Part shown: piece by piece, positions 1 through 4,478 of the stretch | Position numbering within the stretch: position 1 is the stretch's first letter | Layout: each line of letters begins with the position of its first letter | DNA from: Acidobacteriota bacterium | GTDB taxonomy: Bacteria > Acidobacteriota > UBA6911 > RPQK01 > JAPXNP01 | Assembly: GCA_030614585.1 (NCBI GenBank) | Contig: JAUWTT010000347.1 | Location: 1 to 5,181, forward strand | DNA length: 5,181 nt | Reading direction: 5' to 3' | Position numbers and translations under genes: made by a program | The notes under the pieces: generated by a model | Database searches by the model: none | The model's input: the letters and a program-made list of their open reading frames with translations, nothing else | What the model was told of the DNA's origin: nothing

Positions 1-842
1 ACGGCGATGATGTCCTGGTAGTTATCCTTGTCAAGCCTGAGAAGGGTGTATTCGTCCTCGGTTTGATCGAACCAGATAATGGTCAGCCAGTGCTTCTTTT
101 TGTCTCCGAAGCTGCCGAAGATTGAAGGTGCTGCAGCGGTCTCCCATCTCGGATGTGACGACCGTTCGTAGGTCATTTCGCCCACCATTTGAAAGGGGAT
201 TCGTGCATACTCGGTCTTCCCATCTTTCGTGGTTACAATGATCTCCGAATCTGTGAATACGAGGTGGACATTTCGTTCTTTTCTCTTGTCACTTGTTCGC
301 TCGACGAACTTCACTTTCTTAAACAGTGTCTCGTCCGCTTTTGGCGCGGCTTCAGACCGAGTCTTCGTGGCGGTTTCAGGGGCAGAGTCGTCGGAAGCTA
401 CCGGTGTGACCGGAGTTGCCCAGATTCCAATTTCGGCTACTCTTGCGAGGTTCTCGGCATCCGCCAGTTCCTGGTCGACGTATGAGTCTGAACGATATTC
501 GGCCAACCCGGCACTGAGGAGGTTCACAGCAACGTTTCGGTTCTCCAACAGGACGGTCCCAATAATTTCCCCTTCTTGCGTCTTCTCGAGCCCCTGGACG
601 TGCACCATTCGGCCGAGGAGTAGAGCTTCTACGAAACGTTTAGCTTTGCGTCCGGTGACGGTGTCATCTCCCGGACATTGAAGCCCCCGGATTCTGAGTT
701 TCGTCTCTTCCCGGTCCTTGCGGACGAGGATCGTGTCTCCCGTGTAGACGCCGTTGACTTTGGCAACAAAACTCTGTCCGAAAGTCGCAAGAGGGAGAAG
801 AGTCGTTAGAATCAACAGGTAACAGTAACAGTATTTTTTCAT
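1..842 (-). CDS. Exported SNase-fold (thermonuclease-like) protein with extra C-terminal domain, 3' end cut
   Basis: The frame is open from ATG at 842-840 to the left window edge: 280 codons, no stop. Residues 1-22 form a signal peptide (basic MKK, hydrophobic stretch to about residue 19, then TFG-QS), so the product is probably exported. Residues 25-142 follow the staphylococcal nuclease fold (PF00565): a GDTI turn at 35-38, LRIRGLQCP at 49-57, then VNLLSAGLAEY at 106-116 and a terminal GIW at 139-141. Aligned by eye with Staphylococcus nuclease, D21 and R35 are kept (D36, R50), but D40, E43 and R87 become Q55, G58 and E92, so nuclease activity is doubtful. A linker rich in Ala, Thr and charged residues (about 143-170) leads to a second domain (about 173-280) with IPF at 215-217, YERSSHPRW at 225-233, KHWLTI at 250-255 and LLRLDKDNY at 267-275. 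I recall similar segments in acidobacterial proteins, possibly a PH-like fold, but cannot name the family. No good Shine-Dalgarno precedes the ATG. The start is chosen because it gives an intact signal peptide. Confidence 0.88.
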   Translation of the reverse strand, partial: MKKYCYCYLLILTTLLPLATFGQSFVAKVNGVYTGDTILVRKDREETKLRIRGLQCPGDDTVTGRKAKRFVEALLLGRMVHVQGLEKTQEGEIIGTVLLENRNVAVNLLSAGLAEYRSDSYVDQELADAENLARVAEIGIWATPVTPVASDDSAPETATKTRSEAAPKADETLFKKVKFVERTSDKRKERNVHLVFTDSEIIVTTKDGKTEYARIPFQMVGEMTYERSSHPRWETAAAPSIFGSFGDKKKHWLTIIWFDQTEDEYTLLRLDKDNYQDIIA

Positions 843-869
843 TTCAGAAGCTATCACCACCCCAGTCAC

Positions 870-891
870 ATTCCATAGACGCCGATGGAAT
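870..891. repeat. Perfect 7-bp inverted repeat in the leader of the SNase-fold gene
   Basis: ATTCCAT (870-876) and ATGGAAT (885-891) are exact reverse complements separated by 8 bp. The dyad ends 28 bp upstream of the ATG at 842 and begins just downstream of the candidate -10 hexamer at 895-900, so it would straddle or directly follow the transcription start. It could be a repressor operator or a 5'-end mRNA hairpin. No U-run follows, so it is not a canonical terminator. Confidence 0.5.
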
Positions 892-894
892 CCA

Positions 895-924
895 AATGTA
901 TCAGAGGACCTGTTTCTAGACCAA
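895..924 (-). promoter_or_regulatory. Candidate sigma-70-type promoter of the SNase-fold gene
   Basis: Read on the minus strand, TTGGTC (924-919) is followed after 18 bp by TACATT (900-895), which is preceded by TG one base upstream, giving an extended -10 form. The -10 matches TATAAT at 4 of 6 positions and the -35 matches TTGACA at 3 of 6. Transcription would start near 888, giving a leader of about 45 nt. This is read by eye only and the -35 is weak. Confidence 0.3.
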
Positions 925-938
925 GGGATGTTTCTCTA

Positions 939-957
939 GGGAATTCCCCGAGAGGGG
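939..957. repeat. Palindrome and short GC hairpin between two minus-strand genes
   Basis: The perfect 10-bp palindrome GGGAATTCCC (939-948) overlaps a second dyad, CCCC GAGA GGGG (946-957). The second could fold as a 4-bp hairpin with a GNRA-type loop in plus-strand RNA. It lies about 60 bp past the stop of the TIM-barrel gene and upstream of the promoter candidate for the SNase-fold gene. No T-run follows on the minus strand, so a rho-independent terminator is not supported. Confidence 0.35.
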
Positions 958-1018
958 CAAAGATCTCCCGACTACGGTAAACCCTCGTTCCGACTTTCTT
1001 CGCCGGCTTCAGTGAAAG

Positions 1019-2128
1019 CTACAACGCGGCCATGACTTCGTCCATCAAGCGCTTGGAACCTACAATTCCATCCCAAGGGCCATGCTCGTACTCCAATGCG
1101 ATCGTTCCGTGGAACTTGTAGGCATTGAGTATCTGAACGGAGCGGGCTATATCGTTCCAGTCCTTTTCGTCTGTCTTCCAGCGATCCCAATACTTCGCAT
1201 GAATATGGTGGTGAGTGTACGGCATCAGGACTTCAAGGCCGTGGAACAGATGGTATTCATGTTCCCAGTTGCAGAAATCGGGAGTTGCTTCACAGAAAGG
1301 ATGATTGACCTCATCGATGACAATCCTGATATTCATCGGGTTAGCACAGAGGCCCCAGTGGTTCTCGATAGAGATTATGACACCCACCTTCGCACCATAA
1401 TCCGCGAGTTCCTTAAAAGACTCAATACACTGGTTGAAGTAGACGACGATCTTGTCATTACGGGGATAACCAGATTGGGGTGTAGTTGCCTCGGGCATAA
1501 TCCTGGTCCCAGTGACCCCGGTATTGACGCGCATGGTCTTAGCACCCAAAACGGCGGCAGCGTCCATCCAGATTTTGGCTACCCTCACTCCTTCGAGACG
1601 CTTCTCATTATCCGGATCCGCAATATTCCGAGGAGCGTTATTCGAAATGTGGCAACATTTTGTGCCGGTTTTGACCTGGATATTCGCCAGTTCGTCTATC
1701 CATTTCTTCGAAGCGGGCGTGGAAGGGTCCCAGGTAGGAAAGGTCCGGGTCTGACCGTTACGAGTGAAAGTCGTTTCGGTGTACTGATCGGGGTTAGTGG
1801 TGTCACCAAAAACAGATGACCAAAGATCCATGTGGTAAACCCCCGGATAGGTGTCCTTTGTCCACTGGGGGAAGTCCAGCATGGTGATTTCACCGTACTT
1901 CTTTTTCATTTCAACGGTTGTTTCGCTAGGTGGTCGGGTACTTCGACTCTTAAACATATGCCTCGGGGGCCAGCAACACGAGGCAATACGGGCGAGTTTT
2001 TCCTTTTCTGTTAGGGGGCGGCTAGTGGCGCCGGCTGAGTTGCCTACTAGCGCTGCCACTGCAACTCCAGCTCCCGCTAACTTCAAGAAATCGCGGCGGT
2101 CTGCATTGGAAGTATTTTCAGAACTCAT
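1019..2128 (-). CDS. Tat-exported sugar phosphate isomerase/epimerase-like TIM-barrel protein
   Basis: This 369-residue protein opens with a twin-arginine signal: RRDFLK at 11-16, a hydrophobic Ala/Gly/Val stretch at 17-28 and a likely cleavage site after AGA at 32-34, which predicts export of a folded protein. The rest looks like the xylose-isomerase-like / AP-endonuclease-2 TIM barrel (PF01261). Candidate metal ligands sit where the family usually has them: E255 in ISIENHWG, D284 in TPDFCNW, H310 in HHHIHAKYWD and E346 in IALEYEHGPWDG. Characterised relatives isomerise, epimerise or dehydrate sugars and cyclitols (for example inosose dehydratases), but the substrate cannot be read from the sequence. 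Length suits the family plus a leader. The ATG at 2128 is fixed by the Tat signal and a strong AAGGAGT site. The stop is TAG at 1021-1019. Two vicinal cysteine pairs (C51-C52 and C158-C159) are uncommon for an exported protein. It is transcribed away from the DUF1349 gene and toward the SNase-fold gene. Confidence 0.9.
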   Translation of the reverse strand: MSSENTSNADRRDFLKLAGAGVAVAALVGNSAGATSRPLTEKEKLARIASCCWPPRHMFKSRSTRPPSETTVEMKKKYGEITMLDFPQWTKDTYPGVYHMDLWSSVFGDTTNPDQYTETTFTRNGQTRTFPTWDPSTPASKKWIDELANIQVKTGTKCCHISNNAPRNIADPDNEKRLEGVRVAKIWMDAAAVLGAKTMRVNTGVTGTRIMPEATTPQSGYPRNDKIVVYFNQCIESFKELADYGAKVGVIISIENHWGLCANPMNIRIVIDEVNHPFCEATPDFCNWEHEYHLFHGLEVLMPYTHHHIHAKYWDRWKTDEKDWNDIARSVQILNAYKFHGTIALEYEHGPWDGIVGSKRLMDEVMAAL

Positions 2129-2132
2129 TGTT

Positions 2133-2139
2133 ACTCCTT
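2133..2139 (-). promoter_or_regulatory. Strong Shine-Dalgarno of the TIM-barrel gene
   Basis: On the minus strand AAGGAGT lies a few bases before the ATG at 2128, an almost ideal match and spacing. It supports the start that includes the whole Tat signal. Confidence 0.8.
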
Positions 2140-2263
2140 AGTTTCTGAGGCGTCTCCTGAGAGACATTGTCGATTTTCTCCATTCTTTTCAGTTGGCTTT
2201 GGCCAACCAGAAGGCCAGTCGGTATTCTGCTCTCACGGAACTACCTTGACGCGACCGATTCTG

Positions 2264-2293
2264 ATTCTGAAAAGCGCTCTCGCATCCAGTCAA
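2264..2293 (-). promoter_or_regulatory. Candidate promoter of the TIM-barrel gene
   Basis: On the minus strand TTGACT (2293-2288, 5 of 6 matches) is followed after 18 bp by CAGAAT (2269-2264, 4 of 6 matches). The predicted start near 2257 gives a leader of about 130 nt that includes both hairpins at 2152-2165 and 2192-2207. Read by eye, without experimental support. Confidence 0.3.
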
Positions 2294-2371
2294 GAAGATC
2301 AGGTTACTCGACACTGAATTTGAGCGGTGCAATCTACAGTTACTAAGATAGACCTTTGGATTCCCTTTCTC

Positions 2372-2499
2372 AATCGGAAGATGAATTGAACGACGAACGG
2401 GTGACCGTCGAGCGGACGGTCGCTTGGCGATCTTTGTGTCTTGGCGTGAGATAGATTCACTTCACGCAAAGGCGCCAAGGCCACTAAGGAGGACGATGG
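2372..2499. repeat. Dispersed intergenic repeat, copy A ('HAKTQR' type)
   Basis: This 128-bp segment matches 4362-4471 in the same orientation. The longest shared block includes CTTGGCGTGAGATAGATT and continues through CACTTCAC, and the ends share AATCGG and GATGG. Its core can fold through CTTGGCG (2440-2446) with CGCCAAG (2473-2479), or alternatively GCGTGA (2444-2449) with TCACGC (2462-2467). Copy A also carries a 7-bp hairpin, GACCGTC (2403-2409) with GACGGTC (2415-2421), extendable to 9 bp with one G-U pair, that copy B lacks. On the minus strand one frame reads EVNLSHAKTQR. From memory, peptides with HAKTQR are frequent spurious translations of a repeat scattered through many environmental bacterial genomes. 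It lies between the divergent TIM-barrel and DUF1349 genes, on the DUF1349 side. Confidence 0.85.
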
Positions 2500-2528
2500 G
2501 GGACAGAGGTCCTGAGACAACATATACT
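2500..2528 (+). promoter_or_regulatory. Candidate promoter of the DUF1349 gene
   Basis: GGGACA (2500-2505, 4 of 6 matches to TTGACA) is followed after exactly 17 bp by TATACT (2523-2528, 5 of 6 matches to TATAAT). Transcription would start near 2535, just ahead of the purine-rich GAGAGGT at 2537-2543. That leaves a short leader before the TTG at 2557 and keeps repeat copy A out of the transcript. The -35 half begins immediately after the right end of repeat A. Confidence 0.4.
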
Positions 2529-2556
2529 GATTCAATGAGAGGTATTCTTTTATCGG

Positions 2557-3204
2557 TTGGTTGGTGTCTGGAAACTACAGGGCCAGCCCGTCAAAGTGGG
2601 AGATACTGATTTGAGAATTGATGGCATTCCTTTCAAACTCTTCTGGGACAATAAAGCCGGGGAATTCCAGTACGGCAGTGGACGTCTCCGACTTACGGCC
2701 GGAGAGAAGACCGACCTGTTTCGGAATCCCCGTGGTCAGGCCGAAGTTAATAACTCTCCCAGAATCCTTTTTGAGCCCGAGGGCTGTTTCCTCCTTTCGA
2801 GTAAAGTAAGCGTTGATTTCGCCGATACCTTCGACGCCGGAGTTCTGGTGGTTTACGGAGACAGGGAGTCCTGGGCCAAACTCTGCTTCGAATTCTCTCC
2901 CCAGAAGCAACCTACTGTTGTTACCGTGGTCAACAAAGGCGTCTCGGATGACAGCAATCACGTGCCTGTAAGCGCCAAGTATGTCTATCTCAGAGTCGCC
3001 GGTCTTGGAGAGGGAGCTTTTGCTTTCCATTACTCCCCGGACGGACAGCTTTGGCAACTGGCACGATACTTCGCCCTGACCTCTGACATCAGAGTTCAGG
3101 TGGGGTTTTCGTCTCAGTCCCCAACAGGCAGAGGCTGTACGGCTACCTTCTCTGAGATACATTATCAGGCAACGATGCTCGAAGATGTCAGAAGTGGAGA
3201 GTGA
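2557..3204 (+). CDS. DUF1349 (concanavalin-like beta-sandwich) protein, probable TTG start
   Basis: The 215-residue product has the shape of DUF1349 proteins (PF07081, YesU/YwaF-related concanavalin-A-like fold). Visible landmarks are FKLFWDN at 26-32, RLTAGEKTDLFRNP at 45-58, AGVLVVYGDRESWAKLCFE at 94-112, NKGVSDDSN at 126-134, YLRVAGLGEGAFAFHYSPDG at 144-163, LWQLARYF at 165-172 and VGFSSQSPTGRGCTATFSEI at 182-201. The fold is typical of carbohydrate-associated lectin-like proteins, but most members have no known activity. No signal peptide is evident, so it is probably cytoplasmic. The frame has a stop at 2536-2538 and no ATG before the domain, so translation must begin at TTG 2557, GTG 2596 or TTG 2611. 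I chose 2557 because GAGAGGT lies at 2537-2543, though its spacing of 13 nt is long. It is the only plus-strand gene here and ends 13 bp from the convergent GAF-like gene. Confidence 0.82.
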   Translation: MVGVWKLQGQPVKVGDTDLRIDGIPFKLFWDNKAGEFQYGSGRLRLTAGEKTDLFRNPRGQAEVNNSPRILFEPEGCFLLSSKVSVDFADTFDAGVLVVYGDRESWAKLCFEFSPQKQPTVVTVVNKGVSDDSNHVPVSAKYVYLRVAGLGEGAFAFHYSPDGQLWQLARYFALTSDIRVQVGFSSQSPTGRGCTATFSEIHYQATMLEDVRSGE

Positions 3205-3217
3205 TCTTCAGTCGCCG

Positions 3218-3952
3218 TTACGCGAATACTTTTCCGGATTCCACCAGAGCGGTTGTTCCAGCCTTGAACAGATCCGTCAGAGGGAGGAAGAGTTCCGCCA
3301 CAGAACGAGAAACCGTGTCCCGACAGAAGACAACGGCCACTGCCAGTTGACCACTTGAATAAGCACCTGCGGTTCCAAACACACTCTTGACGTTATGGTC
3401 AGAAACAAAGTCTTGAGCGGCGATGATTTTCCTTCCCTCCGAATCAGTCGCACTTGCGGCATCCTCCACATAGAAAAGTCCAGCCTTACTTCCGATGGTC
3501 TCAACTATCTTCTCCGTGTCATGACTGTCCACCCACTCAAGTGCCAATCCCAGCTCCTTGATGAGCCGGGAGATCATGGGAATTGCATCCACAAAGGCTG
3601 AGGAAATCAAGGGGATGCCGACATGTCCTTCGGACTTCCGCCGATCCTGCCAGTTGGACTCCTGCCCAAAGGTTCCAATCAGCGAAAGTACAGGCGTGGC
3701 GGGTCTTACTCCTGATTTTGCGCCGGCTGAATCGGCTAGATTCTCGACGAAGTTCCGGTTGGCCGAAGGAAGAGACTCGTAAGGGACAGTAACAAACACG
3801 CGTGCAAGCACAGCGGACTCTTCAAACTTCCGGTGTAACGAAGCCGCCAACTCTTGACTTGCTTCTTCCAGAGAACCCGCCTTTTGAATCTTCTCTTCCA
3901 AGTCCGCCCACAGACTTGACACAGTCATCGAGGTCGCATCACTAAGTTTCAT
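3218..3952 (-). CDS. Stand-alone GAF-like sensory-domain protein, uncharacterised
   Basis: The 244-residue protein has no signal peptide or membrane segment and should be cytoplasmic. An amphipathic, partly helical start (residues 13-47, Glu/Ala/Leu rich) is followed by ARVFVTVPYESLP (50-62), PVLSLIGTFG (87-96), WQDRRKSEGHVGIPL (101-115) and VDAIPMISRLIKELGLALEW (121-140). The last part contains GLFYVEDAASATDSEGRKII (158-177), AAQDFVSDHNVKSVFGTAGAY (178-198) and a closing FLPLTDLFKAGTTALV (222-237). The alternation of strands and helices and the closing helix resemble a GAF-type ligand-binding module. I recall close relatives as N-terminal sensory parts of signalling proteins, but no kinase, cyclase or DNA-binding domain is attached here. 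It may act by binding a partner encoded elsewhere; the ligand is unknown. ATG 3952 is supported by AGGGGAG with about 6-nt spacing. M9 is a less likely alternative start. The stop is TAA at 3220-3218. Confidence 0.8.
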   Translation of the reverse strand: MKLSDATSMTVSSLWADLEEKIQKAGSLEEASQELAASLHRKFEESAVLARVFVTVPYESLPSANRNFVENLADSAGAKSGVRPATPVLSLIGTFGQESNWQDRRKSEGHVGIPLISSAFVDAIPMISRLIKELGLALEWVDSHDTEKIVETIGSKAGLFYVEDAASATDSEGRKIIAAQDFVSDHNVKSVFGTAGAYSSGQLAVAVVFCRDTVSRSVAELFLPLTDLFKAGTTALVESGKVFA

Positions 3953-3958
3953 GGATTT

Positions 3959-3982
3959 CTCCCCTGCCTTCTTTGATGGCAG
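3959..3982 (-). promoter_or_regulatory. Ribosome binding site of the GAF-like gene, next to a hairpin
   Basis: On the minus strand AGGGGAG (3965-3959) precedes ATG 3952 by about 6 nt. Directly upstream, CTGCC (3982-3978) and GGCAG (3968-3964) can pair around a 9-nt loop, and the 3' arm overlaps the first two bases of the Shine-Dalgarno. A hairpin in this position could modulate initiation. The stem is only 5 bp and may be chance. Confidence 0.5.
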
Positions 3983-4049
3983 ATGCTCACCACGTTAGGC
4001 TTCCAGCCCTCTGAAAGAACCCATCAGAACAGATGGCCACAACCGGAGC

Positions 4050-4080
4050 TCAGCCGGCAGGTCACGGCGATGACGGCTGA
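4050..4080. repeat. Bulged stem-loop, 7-bp arms
   Basis: TCAGCCG (4050-4056) pairs exactly with CGGCTGA (4074-4080). Inside, TCA (4062-4064) can pair with TGA (4071-4073) around a 6-nt loop, leaving a one-sided 5-nt bulge, so 10 bp in all. It is followed by neither a T-run on the minus strand nor one on the plus strand, so it is better viewed as a leader structure or protein site than as a terminator. Confidence 0.4.
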
Positions 4081-4238
4081 AGAGACATTAACGTTGGCTT
4101 GATTCGTGCCGGGTCAGACTTCTTCTGGAGAAGCCGCTTCCGTCTGCCGCCTTCAGATATATGCAACCTGCCGATCTAATCGGGGCTCGATCAGGACCGC
4201 ATCTGGCCTGCAATGGTGAATTGATAATATGTTTTACA

Positions 4239-4267
4239 TTTCTAAGTCTAATTGCTTCTCTTGTCAA
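4239..4267 (-). promoter_or_regulatory. Candidate promoter of the GAF-like gene
   Basis: On the minus strand a perfect TTGACA (4267-4262) is followed after exactly 17 bp by TAGAAA (4244-4239, 4 of 6 matches to TATAAT), inside the most AT-rich patch of the intergenic region. The predicted start near 4232 lies about 280 nt upstream of ATG 3952. It could equally drive a small RNA that ends before the gene. Another, nearer promoter cannot be excluded. Confidence 0.4.
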
Positions 4268-4361
4268 CACATTTCGGAGTGCTGAGAGCTGAAACAATGG
4301 TTCCAGCGGCTGATTCTGTCCTTTATCCGACAGAAACTGGGTGGGTTGGGGACAGAGGAAA

Positions 4362-4471
4362 AATCGGAGGGCAAATCGAACGACGAACGGGCCGTCCTTT
4401 TGCGATCTTTGCGTCTTGGCGTGAGATAGATTCACTTCACCAAAAGCCGCCAAGGCCGCTGCGGAAGATGG
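4362..4471. repeat. Dispersed intergenic repeat, copy B ('HAKTQR' type)
   Basis: This 110-bp segment is the second copy of 2372-2499. It starts AATCGG and ends GATGG, with the shared core over about 4402-4440. The inverted arms CTTGGCG (4415-4421) and CGCCAAG (4448-4454) are kept. Relative to copy A it lacks 15 bp between CGACGAACGGG and GCGATCTTT, replacing the region that forms the extra hairpin in A, and 3 bp near the right end. It sits 7 bp beyond the stop codon of the aminotransferase gene, so minus-strand readthrough from that gene would carry it as a 3'-UTR structure. No U-run follows, so an ordinary terminator is not supported. Confidence 0.85.
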
Positions 4472-4478
4472 CAGTTGC

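Larger units (their letters stand above)
2129..2371. other. Divergent intergenic region with two small hairpins
   Basis: This stretch upstream of the TIM-barrel gene has no convincing gene. It contains a 5-bp hairpin, GTCTC CTGA GAGAC (2152-2165), 13 bp upstream of the ribosome binding site, and a 6-bp hairpin, GTTGGC TTTG GCCAAC (2192-2207). Both would be in the 5' leader if transcription starts near 2257. Neither is followed by a T-run on either strand, so they look like leader structures or operators rather than terminators. Between 2220 and 2371 I see only the promoter candidate at 2264-2293 and a weaker plus-strand pair, TTGAGC (2320-2325) with TAAGAT (2344-2349). Confidence 0.45.
3983..4361. 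other. Gene-free leader/intergenic region upstream of the GAF-like gene
   Basis: No plausible gene is seen on either strand; the open frames here have no family resemblance. Structural elements are a bulged stem-loop at 4050-4080 and a 5-bp hairpin, CCGAT CTA ATCGG, at 4171-4183. The AT-rich patch 4217-4265 carries a promoter candidate directed at the GAF-like gene. If that promoter is real, positions 3953 to about 4232 form a 5' leader of roughly 280 nt, which is long enough for regulatory RNA. I do not recognise a known riboswitch class in it. Confidence 0.45.

Noticed and set aside
229..681. Plus-strand open frame opposite the SNase-fold gene (150 codons)
   Set aside because: The minus strand is continuously open for 280 codons and encodes a signal peptide and nuclease-fold motifs; the plus-strand product is Ser/Arg-rich and unstructured.
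939..957. Possible rho-independent terminator after the TIM-barrel gene
   Set aside because: The stem is only 4 bp and is followed by AATTCCC rather than a U-run on the minus strand.
1082..1819. Long open frame on the plus strand antisense to the TIM-barrel gene (245 codons)
   Set aside because: It lies wholly inside a gene with a Tat signal, clear family motifs and a strong ribosome binding site; the antisense product shows no recognisable domain.
2299..2535. Minus-strand open frame of 78 codons over repeat copy A
   Set aside because: The recognisable part is the repeat-derived SHAKTQR peptide, and the frame has no domain or good start context.
2575..3162. Minus-strand open frame antisense to the DUF1349 gene (195 codons)
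   Set aside because: The plus-strand product matches DUF1349 landmarks along its length; the antisense peptide has none.
3181..3209. GAAGAT / ATCTTC inverted repeat at the convergent gene ends as a bidirectional terminator
   Set aside because: The 6-bp AT-rich arms with a 17-nt loop and no T-run make a weak structure, expected by chance.
2372..4471. Repeats A and B as ends of a composite transposon around the DUF1349 and GAF-like genes
   Set aside because: No transposase, no terminal inverted repeats and no visible target duplications; the copies are direct, divergent in length and of a type usually scattered singly in intergenic DNA.
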